DNA from: Betaproteobacteria bacterium | GTDB taxonomy: Bacteria; Pseudomonadota; Gammaproteobacteria; Burkholderiales; SG8-41 | DNA: 10,585 nucleotides | Assembly: GCA_028292065.1 (NCBI GenBank) | Contig: JAQGNC010000292.1 | Location: 1 to 10,585 of the forward strand | Direction: 5' to 3' | Part shown: positions 1 through 7,006 of the stretch, in pieces | Layout of the letters: each line of letters begins with the position of its first letter | How positions within the stretch are numbered: position 1 is the stretch's first letter | Notes under the pieces: generated by a model | Told to the model about the DNA's origin: nothing | The model's database searches: none | The model's input: only the letters and a program-made list of their open reading frames with translations | Position numbers and translations under genes: made by a program

Positions 1-18
1 CCTTTGCGTCCTTCGCGT
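1..18. repeat. Two 9-bp tandem units at the window edge
   Basis: The first 18 bases are two near-identical nonamers, CCTTTGCGT and CCTTCGCGT, followed by TAAAG. They lie just past the stop codon of xth. On the minus strand they read ACGCGAAGG then ACGCAAAGG. From memory this resembles a dispersed nonamer repeat seen in some proteobacterial genomes, but only two units are visible and the tract is cut by the window edge, so the full array length is unknown. Confidence 0.55.
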
Positions 19-25
19 TAAAGCT

Positions 26-793
26 TCAGACCTTCAGCTCAGCGACCACGGGCGCGTGATCCGAAGGCCGCTCGAGCCGCCGCGGCTCGACGTCGATCGT
101 GCACGACGTGCACAGCTTCGCGAGCTCGGGTGAGAGCAGGATGTGGTCGATGCGCAGGCCCATCTTTCGCCTGAAAGCCATCATCCGGTAATCCCACCAC
201 GTGTACGAGCGCTCAGGCTGGTCGAACAGCCTGAAAGCATCGACCAGCCCGATGTCGAACAGCGCGTGGAGCTGTTTGCGCTCGGGCTCGGTGAAATGGA
301 TCTTGTTCTCCCATAACGCAGGATCGTGCACGTCCTGCGCTTCCGGCGCGACGTTGTAGTCGCCGACGACGGCGAGCTTCGGATAACGCTCGAGCTCGTC
401 TTTCAGCCACAGTCGAAAAGCCTCCATCCACTTCATCTTGTATTCGAACTTCGGCGAGGTGAGGTTCTCGCCGTTCGGCACGTACGCGCACACCACGCGA
501 ACGCCGGAGATCGTCGCGCTGAGCACGCGCTTCTGCTCGTCGTCGAAACCGGGGATGCCGCTTTGCGCCTCGCTCATCGGCAATCGCGACAGTATCGCGA
601 CGCCGTTGTAAGTCTTCTGCCCGTGCACGATCGCCTCATAACCGGCATCGCGCAAAGCGTCCGCGGGAAACTTGGGATCTTCGAGCTTGGTCTCCTGCAG
701 GCACAGCACGTCCGGCTGGTGCCTGGCCGTCCAGTCGAGCACGTGGGGAAGACGCACGTTGAGTGAATTGACGTTCCAGGTGGCGAGTTTCAT
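26..793 (-). CDS. xth: Exodeoxyribonuclease III (AP endonuclease, Xth/ExoA family)
   Basis: This cytoplasmic base-excision-repair enzyme cuts the backbone 5' of abasic sites and degrades one strand 3' to 5' from duplex ends, using a divalent metal. The 255-residue product covers the whole endonuclease/exonuclease/phosphatase fold. Visible catalytic signatures are N7 in WNVNSL, E34 in LQETK, Y104, D145 and N147 in GDYNVAP, D216 in RIDH, and D245-H246 in SDHAP. These match the E. coli Xth set E34, D151, N153, D229, D258 and H259, so the enzyme should be active. The ATG start places WNVNSL at the usual N-terminal position; no Shine-Dalgarno motif stands out upstream. It is transcribed away from the small secreted protein at 916. 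Nonamer repeats follow its stop. Confidence 0.96.
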   Translation of the reverse strand: MKLATWNVNSLNVRLPHVLDWTARHQPDVLCLQETKLEDPKFPADALRDAGYEAIVHGQKTYNGVAILSRLPMSEAQSGIPGFDDEQKRVLSATISGVRVVCAYVPNGENLTSPKFEYKMKWMEAFRLWLKDELERYPKLAVVGDYNVAPEAQDVHDPALWENKIHFTEPERKQLHALFDIGLVDAFRLFDQPERSYTWWDYRMMAFRRKMGLRIDHILLSPELAKLCTSCTIDVEPRRLERPSDHAPVVAELKV

Positions 794-858
794 GGCGCGA
801 TCGTAACCGCAAAATCAGCTGGACGTATGCCGGCTCTCCAGCGCAAGCAGTGGCACGT

Positions 859-870
859 GTGTTGCAACAC
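859..870. promoter_or_regulatory. 12-bp perfect palindrome between divergent genes
   Basis: GTGTTGCAACAC is a perfect 12-bp palindrome, extendable by a G-T wobble and one more pair on each side. It lies in the 122-bp gap between the divergent starts of xth (793) and the small secreted-protein gene (916). Its place and symmetry fit an operator for a dimeric regulator, but no convincing -35/-10 pair is visible on either strand. The role is inference. Confidence 0.3.
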
Positions 871-915
871 GCACGCTCCACGTCATCAGTGCGGTGCGAA
901 TCCGTCCAATACTCC

Positions 916-1320
916 ATGAAGATGTTTTCGAGCTACAGCAACATTCACGCGAAACGCGTCGGGGCATGCATCCTCTCCGCAGCGATGTTGACGATCGTCG
1001 CCTGCGCGAGGGTTTCCGCGCAGCCGCAGCCCTCGGGTGACATCTACCAGCGCTCGACGCTGCGCCTTTCGAAGCCGCCCGAGCAGGCCGCCGCGTGTCT
1101 CGTCGAGCATGCGAGGAGCGCCGGCCGGAGCGCGGAAGTGGTTCCGCTTTACGGCGTGGAGTCGGTCGCGGTGACGATCAGGACGAGCAGCACGGGTGAC
1201 GTTCACGCGGTGTTGAGCCTGATGCGGGCCGAGGCCGGAACGAACGCGGCGGTCACGACGTTCAAGGACGGGATCGCCGACCGCGCCGATTTCATGAGCC
1301 AACTCATTCAGGGCTGCTAG
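916..1320 (+). CDS. Small secreted protein or lipoprotein of unknown function
   Basis: I do not recognise this family. The frame is open from 850, but the ATG at 916 is preferred because the product (134 residues) then begins with a typical export signal: charged N-terminus (K2, H11, K13, R14), hydrophobic core about residues 15-29, and either a lipobox-like IVAC with Cys30 as lipidation site or a signal peptidase I site after VSA (residue 35). A second ATG lies at 922. The mature part is about 100 residues with a segment around LSKPPEQAAACLVEHAR and ends in QGC. Cys61 and Cys134 are the only cysteines after the signal and could form a disulfide. No Shine-Dalgarno motif is evident. It is the only plus-strand gene. 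Its TAG (1318-1320) overlaps the stop of the opposite radical SAM gene. Probably periplasmic or outer-membrane anchored. Confidence 0.7.
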   Translation: MKMFSSYSNIHAKRVGACILSAAMLTIVACARVSAQPQPSGDIYQRSTLRLSKPPEQAAACLVEHARSAGRSAEVVPLYGVESVAVTIRTSSTGDVHAVLSLMRAEAGTNAAVTTFKDGIADRADFMSQLIQGC

Positions 1321-2450
1321 GCGGCGCCCGCGCGGGTCTGCGGATCCGGTTCGGCCGCGGTCGAAACTGCCGTTGCGGCGCTTCGCGAGCCCTGCAATTG
1401 CTGCTTGAACTCGTCGAGTGTGATCGTCGCGATCCCTTCGCGGCGATAGTGCGAGCGGTGGTGGTAAATGCTCTTGTAGAAATCGCAGCTTTTGCAGATC
1501 GCACCGAACTCGCCGCGCTGCTGGCCTTCGATGATCGCCATGTAGCGCGGATTGGAAGGCGAGAGGATCTCGGCGAGCGGCGCTTCGCCGACGTTGCCGA
1601 TCTGCAGTGTCGCGTCGACGTCGCGGCACGCGCAGGCGTTCACCACGCCGGTCGCGAGCACCTGCACCGAATCGAAAAGCTTCTCGCACGCGCCGAACTT
1701 GTACGCCGACTCGGTCGAGTTGATGTGCATGTCGAGTCCTTCGACGTCCTTCTGCGAGATATAGCCGCCCCAGTTGTTGTACACGCCGGGGGAAAGCCAG
1801 ATCTCGTGACCGGCGGCGCGAAAGCGCTCGACGATGCGCAGCAGATCGCTGTCCGCGGCCTTGGGCCGTTTGCGAGTCGAACGCAGGCCGATCGCGACTT
1901 CGAAGGACGACGCAGGGGCGATCTCCAGCAGCGCTTCCAGATTGCCGAGCAGCCGGTTGTAGAGCATCGGCGTGCCGACCGTGATCGCGATAAAGCTCTC
2001 GAGGTCGTGGCCGTAGACGCTGACGGTGAGGTGCCGCAGCTTGCGCAGCGCCGCGAGGCGTTTCGTGGTGTCGGGCTTGGGGATCGTCAGATTGGTGAAG
2101 AACTCGTAGGACTCGACCTGCGCGTGCTGCTCGAGGAACTCGAGCTTGGCGAATATCGTCTTGTCCATGAAGACGTCGCCGGTGCACGGCGTCAGCTCGA
2201 AGCGCCGGTAGCCGAGCGCCAGCGCCTGCTCGACCGTGTGCTCGAAAGCATCGAAGCCCATGCTGACTTTCGGCGTCGACTTCTTGGTGTACGCGCAGAA
2301 GCGGCACTTCAGATTGCAGGCGCTGCTCGTCTCGATGTGAAACAGCGAGCGGGTCCGCGGGATGAACTGCCTGCCGAGCGCGCGGTTCACGCCGATCTCG
2401 GCGCGCACCAGCAGGTTCTTCAGGTGGTTTGCGATCGCAGCCGTATTCAC
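1317..2450 (-). CDS. Radical SAM protein with SPASM-type C-terminal cluster domain
   Basis: The 377-residue product has the radical SAM signature CNLKCRFC (Cys45, Cys49, Cys52), which holds the 4Fe-4S cluster that cleaves S-adenosylmethionine to a radical. The barrel region covers roughly residues 35-245. A second cysteine group (Cys255, Cys273, Cys275, Cys319, Cys322, ending CKSC) has the spacing of a SPASM or twitch domain, which binds auxiliary iron-sulfur clusters. The last 25 or so residues are Ala/Thr/Pro-rich and look disordered. Such enzymes modify peptides, sugars or other small molecules. No precursor-peptide gene or glycan locus is visible nearby, so the substrate is unknown. The start is a GTG at 2450 without a visible Shine-Dalgarno; no ATG lies before the cluster motif. 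It is 109 bp downstream of the glutaredoxin-like gene. Confidence 0.88.
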   Translation of the reverse strand: MNTAAIANHLKNLLVRAEIGVNRALGRQFIPRTRSLFHIETSSACNLKCRFCAYTKKSTPKVSMGFDAFEHTVEQALALGYRRFELTPCTGDVFMDKTIFAKLEFLEQHAQVESYEFFTNLTIPKPDTTKRLAALRKLRHLTVSVYGHDLESFIAITVGTPMLYNRLLGNLEALLEIAPASSFEVAIGLRSTRKRPKAADSDLLRIVERFRAAGHEIWLSPGVYNNWGGYISQKDVEGLDMHINSTESAYKFGACEKLFDSVQVLATGVVNACACRDVDATLQIGNVGEAPLAEILSPSNPRYMAIIEGQQRGEFGAICKSCDFYKSIYHHRSHYRREGIATITLDEFKQQLQGSRSAATAVSTAAEPDPQTRAGAA

Positions 2451-2559
2451 GGGGAGGGGCTCACAGCGGGGGTGACGGGTGTGGAGACGAGGCCCGCGAC
2501 GATTTCGAAGGGCGGGGGGCGAGCCGTGCCGCCGGGTCAGGAATGCGGCAGCACTCGCG

Positions 2560-3093
2560 CTATTTTACAGCGCCCGGCGCAGGCTTTTCAGCGGGTTTGG
2601 CGGCAGGCGCCTGCGCTTGCGGCTTCATGCCCGGGGGCGCGGTGCGCGGATAACCCGCGGCGTCGAGCGCGGCGTCCCAGTCGGTGTCGAGATAGCCCTT
2701 GACCGCGCGCGTGCCGACGAGGAGCACCGGGACGTCGATCTGGCCGGTGAGCTTCTTCAGCGCATCGGACTCCCTCTGTGCGTTGCGCTCGGTGTAAGGC
2801 ACGCCGCGGCGCGCCAGGTGGTTGCGCGCCACCGTGCACGGCTCGCCGCAGTCGAAAGCCCACAGAGTCACCGGAAAGTTCTTGATCGCCTGCTGCATGC
2901 CGTAAGGCACCGTCGAGGTCTGGATCGTGTTCGCGCCGACGTTACGCTGCTCGACGTTCTTCGCCTCGGGCGGAGGCGGCGTGTCGCGCCATTCCACCCG
3001 GCCTTTGTCGTCGACCCAGCGGTAGAGCTGCGCGGCGCCGAGCGGCGCGGCGGCGAGGGCGAAAGCAAGGGCGGTGAGGGGGAGGGTTCGCAT
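2560..3093 (-). CDS. Periplasmic DUF4124 and glutaredoxin-like protein
   Basis: The 177-residue product has a signal peptide (residues 1-20, cleavage near GAA-QL), then a short DUF4124 module about residues 22-40 (LYRWVDDKGRVEW), then a thioredoxin-fold glutaredoxin domain about residues 74-148. The active-site motif is CGEPC (Cys82, Cys86), a CX3C spacing instead of the usual CXXC; the cis-proline loop is at Val121-Pro122. The C-terminal tail is Ala/Pro/Lys-rich. A thiol-disulfide or metal-related role in the periplasm is plausible, but the substrate is unknown. The frame is open to 3195, yet the ATG at 3093 is chosen because it begins the signal peptide and has a GGAG seven bases upstream. 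Confidence 0.88.
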   Translation of the reverse strand: MRTLPLTALAFALAAAPLGAAQLYRWVDDKGRVEWRDTPPPPEAKNVEQRNVGANTIQTSTVPYGMQQAIKNFPVTLWAFDCGEPCTVARNHLARRGVPYTERNAQRESDALKKLTGQIDVPVLLVGTRAVKGYLDTDWDAALDAAGYPRTAPPGMKPQAQAPAAKPAEKPAPGAVK

Positions 3094-3100
3094 GAAGGGG

Positions 3101-3104
3101 CTCC
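3101..3104 (-). promoter_or_regulatory. Shine-Dalgarno site of the glutaredoxin-like gene
   Basis: On the minus strand GGAG stands seven bases before the ATG at 3093. It is one of the few clear ribosome binding sites in this window and settles the start in favour of the 177-residue protein over a longer reading of the frame. Confidence 0.65.
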
Positions 3105-3149
3105 GGGCGGATGACGAGGCGGCGGTCACTCTAGCATTTACGGCCGTGG

Positions 3150-3167
3150 GCGGTGAACGGTGAAGCG
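3150..3167 (+). repeat. Short heptamer repeat upstream of the glutaredoxin-like gene
   Basis: The plus strand reads GCGGTGA, ACGGTGA, AGCG: two and a half units of a 7-bp repeat, 57 bp upstream of the ATG at 3093. The same type of unit recurs at 5327-5345, near 7007 and at 9404-9514. Confidence 0.5.
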
Positions 3168-3211
3168 CTATCACGTTCTCGCGATGCTTATCCAAACCAC
3201 CCCCACCCTGT

Positions 3212-3232
3212 CCCTCCCCCTCTAGGGGAGGG
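3212..3232. repeat. C/G-rich hairpin between prlC and the glutaredoxin-like gene
   Basis: CCCTCCCC and GGGGAGGG form a perfect 8-bp stem with the loop CTCTA. The flank is also C-rich (CCACCCCCACCCTGT). It lies 44 bp past the prlC stop. There is no T run on either side, so a standard intrinsic terminator is not supported. It looks like a dispersed palindromic repeat that could still stall polymerase or shield an mRNA 3' end. Confidence 0.55.
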
Positions 3233-3275
3233 GACCTTCATCCGGACAGGGATAAACGCGCCTCCCCCTGAAGTC

Positions 3276-5318
3276 CTACGCTTCCACCATCCCCGAGTGC
3301 CTCAGCAGCGCATCGATCTTCGGCTCCCGCCCGCGGAACGCGACGAACGATTCGAGGGCCGGCCGGCTGCCGCCGACGCCGAGGATCTCGTTCCAGAAGC
3401 GTTTTCCGGTCTCCGGATCGAGCACGCCGTGCTCTTCGAAGAGGCTGTAAGCGTCCGCCGAGAGCACTTCCGCCCACTTGTAGCTGTAATAGCCTGCGGC
3501 ATAGCCGCCCGCGAAGATGTGCGAGAAGTTGTTCGGGAAGCGGTTGTACGGCGGTGGGAAGAGCACCGCGACTCGCGAGCGGACCTGTTCGAGCAGCTCG
3601 AGCGGGGTCACGCCGGCTTCCGGCTCGTACTCGTAATGCAGGTGCAGATCGAACAGGGAGAATTCGAGCTGGCGCATCGTGTGCAGCCCGCTCTGGAAAT
3701 TCTTCGCGGCGAGCATCTTGTCGAAGAGCGCGCGAGGAAGCCTGGCCCCGGTTTCCACGTGCCGCGTCATGGGCTCGAGAACGGCCCACTCCCACGTGAA
3801 GTTCTCCATGAACTGGCTGGGGAGCTCGACCGCGTCCCATTCGACGCCGTTGATTCCCGACACGCCGAGGTAATCGACGCGGGTGAGCAGGTGATGCAGC
3901 CCGTGGCCGAATTCGTGGAAGAGCGTGATGACTTCATCGTGCGTGAAGACCGCGGCTTTCCCCCCGACGGGCGGCGAGAAATTGCAGTTCAGGTACGCGA
4001 CCGGGACCTGCACCCCGTCCGCCTTGCGCCTGCGCGTGATCGCTTCGTCCATCCACGCGCCGCCGCGCTTGGTCGTGCGGGCGTAGAGATCGACGTAGAA
4101 CTCGCCGACGAGGGTTCCCGCGCGGTCGCGCAGGGCGTAGAAGCGCACATCCGGATGCCACACCGGCGCTTCCGCCGGCGTGATAGACAGGCCGTAGAGG
4201 GTCTCGATCACCCGGAACATGCCGGGCATGACGCTGGTCTCGGGGAAGTACTGCTTCACTTCCTGGTCGGAGAACGCGTAGCGCGCGACCCGCAGCTTCT
4301 CGGACGCGTACGCGATGTCCCACGCTTCGAGCGTCGCCAGGCCGAGCTCGGTGCGCGCGAACTGCGACACCTCGTCGAGGTCGCGCTGCGCATACGGCTT
4401 GGCGCGCAAGGCGAGCTCGTTGAGAAACTCGAGCACCTGCTGCGGCGAATCGGCCATTTTCGCGGTGAGCGAATAGTCGGCGTAGCTCCCGAAGCCGAGG
4501 AGCTGCGCGAGCTCGCGGCGCAGCGTCAGGATGTCCTTGATGAGCGGGGTGTTGTTCCACTCGGGCTTGCCGAATTCGGACGCGCGCGTGACGTAGCCGC
4601 GATACATGAGCTCGCGTAAGTTCCGGTCGTCCGCGTATTGCAGCACCGGAATGTACGACGGCGCATGGAGCGTGAATTTCCAGCCTTCGCGCCCGTCCTC
4701 CTGCGCCGCTTCGCGCGCGGGCTGGAGCACGTCTTCGGGTATGCCGGCGACTTGCGCCGGATCGGTGACGTAATGGGAGAACGCGTTCGTCGCGTCGAGC
4801 AGGTTATCGCTGAAGCGCGATGAGGCCTGCGAGAGCCTTTCGCGAATTCCCATGAACCGGCCTTTGTCGGCTTCGGAGAGCTCCGCGCCGCCGAGCCGGA
4901 AATCGCGCAGCTCGTTTTCGATGATCCGCTTCTGGGCGGGGGTGAGCTTCTCGAAACCGGCCGAGTTACGGAGGGCCTTGTACTTCTCGTACAGGCCCTG
5001 GTGCTGGGAGACCTCGGTGTAGTACTGCGTGATCTTCGGCAGGTTGGCGTTGTACACCTCGCGCAGCTCGGGGCTGTTCATGACCGCGTTCAGGTGACCG
5101 ACCTGGCCCCACGCGCGGCCGAGGCGCTCGTTGGCGTCTTCGAGGGGCTCGATGAAATCGTCCCACGTCGCAGGCACGTCGGGCGCGACCATGCGCTCGG
5201 TCATCGCGCGGTTCTCGGCGATGAGGGCATCGACGGCGGGGGTGACGTACTCGCACTTGAAATCGGCGAAGCGGGGAAGTCCGGAAAAATCGAGTAGCGG
5301 ATTGCTTGAAGGGTTCAT
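3276..5318 (-). CDS. prlC: Oligopeptidase A, M3 family zinc metallopeptidase
   Basis: This cytoplasmic enzyme breaks down short peptides, including cleaved signal peptides. The 680-residue length equals that of E. coli OpdA/PrlC. The zinc site is visible: HEFGH at residues 468-472 supplies two histidine ligands and catalytic Glu469, and Glu498 in the following ELPSQF segment is the expected third ligand. The C-terminal FAGGYAAGYYSYKWAEVLSA block (about 602-621), which lines the peptide-binding channel in this family, is intact. There is no signal peptide. The ATG at 5318 gives the standard N-terminus (NPLLDFSGLPRF); only a weak GAGAC-like ribosome site precedes it. A heptamer repeat begins nine bases upstream. 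The 350-bp gap to pyrC' suggests an independent promoter. Confidence 0.96.
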   Translation of the reverse strand: MNPSSNPLLDFSGLPRFADFKCEYVTPAVDALIAENRAMTERMVAPDVPATWDDFIEPLEDANERLGRAWGQVGHLNAVMNSPELREVYNANLPKITQYYTEVSQHQGLYEKYKALRNSAGFEKLTPAQKRIIENELRDFRLGGAELSEADKGRFMGIRERLSQASSRFSDNLLDATNAFSHYVTDPAQVAGIPEDVLQPAREAAQEDGREGWKFTLHAPSYIPVLQYADDRNLRELMYRGYVTRASEFGKPEWNNTPLIKDILTLRRELAQLLGFGSYADYSLTAKMADSPQQVLEFLNELALRAKPYAQRDLDEVSQFARTELGLATLEAWDIAYASEKLRVARYAFSDQEVKQYFPETSVMPGMFRVIETLYGLSITPAEAPVWHPDVRFYALRDRAGTLVGEFYVDLYARTTKRGGAWMDEAITRRRKADGVQVPVAYLNCNFSPPVGGKAAVFTHDEVITLFHEFGHGLHHLLTRVDYLGVSGINGVEWDAVELPSQFMENFTWEWAVLEPMTRHVETGARLPRALFDKMLAAKNFQSGLHTMRQLEFSLFDLHLHYEYEPEAGVTPLELLEQVRSRVAVLFPPPYNRFPNNFSHIFAGGYAAGYYSYKWAEVLSADAYSLFEEHGVLDPETGKRFWNEILGVGGSRPALESFVAFRGREPKIDALLRHSGMVEA

Positions 5319-5326
5319 GTCTCGTC

Positions 5327-5345
5327 AGCGGTAAGCGGTAAACGG
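5327..5345 (+). repeat. Heptamer repeat just upstream of prlC
   Basis: The plus strand reads AGCGGTA, AGCGGTA, AACGG: two exact 7-bp units and a partial third, beginning nine bases upstream of the prlC start codon. It occupies the place where the ribosome binding region of prlC should be. Confidence 0.55.
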
Positions 5346-5420
5346 AAGGGCCGGGGTCGCTGTGCGGTTGCGCGGCACCCGGCAAGCAGCGCACGTTGTG
5401 CAAATATGGGGCCGCCGTCG

Positions 5421-5435
5421 CCGCATTCAATGCGG
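5421..5435. promoter_or_regulatory. 15-bp odd-centred palindrome upstream of prlC
   Basis: CCGCATT and AATGCGG flank a single C and are perfectly symmetrical. It sits about 105 bp upstream of the prlC start, where an operator or promoter element could be. Function unknown. Confidence 0.3.
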
Positions 5436-5554
5436 AGGGAGACTCGCGGGAAGTTTAACAGCCGCGGCAGGGGGTCGAGCTAAGTGGTTGATTCTTAGCG
5501 ACGAGAATCGTAAGTGTGCGCTCACATGCGACGATGACCAGCGTCCACAAAGCC

Positions 5555-5642
5555 GTCATTCCGGACGCGCGGTAGCGCAAGTGATCCGGAATCCATTTTG
5601 AACTTCGACCTCAGGGATGGAATCCTGGCCGCGCCGGATGAC
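5555..5642 (+). repeat. 90-bp hairpin element, copy A (inverted relative to B and C)
   Basis: This 88-bp unit begins GTCATTCC and ends GGATGAC, giving inverted terminal bases. Its left arm has the perfect 8-bp inverted repeat ATTCCGGA (5558-5565) / TCCGGAAT (5585-5592), with a nested GCGC-GGTA-GCGC. The right arm (about 5617-5642) is a degenerate form of the CCTGGC..GCCAGG hairpin in copies B and C. The reverse complement of copy B matches it over nearly all of the first 45 bases. It lies 26 bp beyond the pyrC' stop. It encodes no protein and looks like a non-autonomous REP- or MITE-like element. Confidence 0.8.
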
Positions 5643-5668
5643 GAACTGACGCCATGCGCCGGGACGGT

Positions 5669-7000
5669 CTACGGACGCTTGGCGTGGACGGCCGCAGTCC
5701 CCGATGCGCGTTTGCCGAAAGCGGTTGCGGCCTCGAAAACCACCTGCCCTTCGACCACGGTGTAACAGACCCTTCCCGCGATTTCGTAGCCGAGGAAAGG
5801 CGTGTTCCTGCCCTGGCTTTTGAGCGCCGAGGCCTCCACTTTCCAGTAGCGGTCCGGGTCGAAAATGCACACGTCGGCCGCGGCGCCGGGCGAGAGATGG
5901 CCAGCGTCGATCCCGAGCACCCGGGCGGCGTCGCACGTCATGCGCGCGATCGCGGTCGACAGCGGCACGCCGCTCTCGGTCGCCCATTTGAGCGTCAGCG
6001 GCAGCAGCAGCTCGAGGCCGGTCACCCCCGGCTCGGCTTCGCTGAAAGGCAGCTGCTTGGCGTCTTCGTCGACCGGGCTGTGGTCGGAGCACACCGCGTC
6101 GACGGTGCCGTCGGCAAGGCCGCCGCGCAGCGCCGCGCGGTCGCGCTCGCTCCTGAAAGGCGGCAGCACCCGGCAGTTCGGATCGAAGTAGCCGATGTCC
6201 ATTTCGGACATGTGCGCGTGGTGCACGGCGATGTCGCATGTGACCGCGATCCCTTCGGCTTTGGCGCGGCGGATCATCTCGATGCCTTCGGCGCTCGAGA
6301 CCCGGGCGAGGTGCACGCGCGCGCCGGTCTCGCGGGCGAGCAGCAGGATGATCGCCATCGCGGCGGTCTCCGCGGTCACCGGAATTCCAGGCAGGCCGAG
6401 CCGCGTCGCGACCTTGCCGTCATGCGCCACACCGCTGCGGGCGAGCGCCTGGTCCTGCGCGCGCAGCCACACCGGGAAACCGAAAGTCGATGCGTACTGC
6501 AGCGCGAGGAACAGCACCTGGTTGTCGGCGAAAGGCATGTCGGCCTGCGAGAACGCGACACAGCCCGCGTCGCGCAGCTCGGCCATTTCGGTGAGCCGGC
6601 TGCCTTGCAGGCTCTGGGTGAGCGCGCCGATCGGATAGACGCGCGCGCGGTTGAGCGTCTTCGCGCGGAACTTGAGCATCTCCACCAGACCCGGCTCGTC
6701 GAGCGGCGGGTCGGTGTCGGGCGGGCACGCGAGGCTCGTCACTCCGCCTGCGACCGCGGCTTCCATCTCCGAATCGAGCGTCGCCATGTACTCGAAACCG
6801 GGCTCGCGCAGCCGCGCGGCGAGATCGACGAGACCCGGACAGACGACGAGGTTGGTCGCGTCGAGCGTGCGGTTCGCGCTATAGCCTTTCGGCGCTTCGC
6901 CGAGCGCGACAATCTTCCCCGCGGCGATGTAGACGTCCTGCACCGCGTCGACGCCGTTTTTCGGGTCGACGACGCGGCCGTTTCTGATGTGAAGCTTCAT
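5669..7000 (-). CDS. pyrC': Dihydroorotase-like protein PyrC' (probably non-catalytic ATCase partner)
   Basis: The 443-residue product has the amidohydrolase fold of class I dihydroorotases but lacks their metal site. The usual H-x-H before LREPG is Ala61-Ala62-Arg63; the usual SDDG is SQAD (151-154); the HCED histidine is Arg180; the H of HVS is Arg233. SDHSP (305-309) keeps the last aspartate. In Pseudomonas an inactive PyrC' of this kind is needed for PyrB to assemble into active aspartate carbamoyltransferase, and the position right after pyrB fits that role. Catalytic dihydroorotase must then be encoded elsewhere. The ATG at 7000 is chosen because the family N-terminus (MKLHIRNGRVVDP) starts there; a TTG at 7033 is the alternative. 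No Shine-Dalgarno is visible. An 88-bp inverted repeat separates it from pyrB. Confidence 0.9.
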   Translation of the reverse strand: MKLHIRNGRVVDPKNGVDAVQDVYIAAGKIVALGEAPKGYSANRTLDATNLVVCPGLVDLAARLREPGFEYMATLDSEMEAAVAGGVTSLACPPDTDPPLDEPGLVEMLKFRAKTLNRARVYPIGALTQSLQGSRLTEMAELRDAGCVAFSQADMPFADNQVLFLALQYASTFGFPVWLRAQDQALARSGVAHDGKVATRLGLPGIPVTAETAAMAIILLLARETGARVHLARVSSAEGIEMIRRAKAEGIAVTCDIAVHHAHMSEMDIGYFDPNCRVLPPFRSERDRAALRGGLADGTVDAVCSDHSPVDEDAKQLPFSEAEPGVTGLELLLPLTLKWATESGVPLSTAIARMTCDAARVLGIDAGHLSPGAAADVCIFDPDRYWKVEASALKSQGRNTPFLGYEIAGRVCYTVVEGQVVFEAATAFGKRASGTAAVHAKRP

Positions 7001-7006
7001 CGGAAG

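Larger units (their letters stand above)
5319..5668. other. 350-bp gap between prlC and pyrC': repeats, no gene
   Basis: No convincing gene lies here. From left to right it holds a heptamer tract (5327-5345), the symmetrical CCGCATT-C-AATGCGG (5421-5435), a GATTCT/AGAATC inverted repeat with 8-base loop (5490-5495 and 5504-5509), and copy A of the 90-bp element (5555-5642). The prlC promoter should be in this gap. On the minus strand TTGAAT followed after 18 bases by TATTTG is the best candidate, but it is weak and I do not annotate it. Confidence 0.6.

Noticed and set aside
1398..2702. Long plus-strand open frame opposite the radical SAM gene
   Set aside because: It is antisense to a gene with clear cysteine motifs; its composition is the Arg/Ala/Asp-rich pattern expected from the opposite strand of high-GC coding DNA, with no recognisable domain.
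3212..3232. Intrinsic terminator of prlC
   Set aside because: The stem is strong but no T run follows on the minus strand; kept only as a palindromic repeat.
3153..4619. Long plus-strand open frame opposite prlC
   Set aside because: Antisense to the HEFGH-containing peptidase; no domain and a typical shadow composition.
5669..7000. Catalytic dihydroorotase pyrC
   Set aside because: Both metal-binding histidines of the HxH motif and other ligands are replaced, so the non-catalytic PyrC' assignment fits better.
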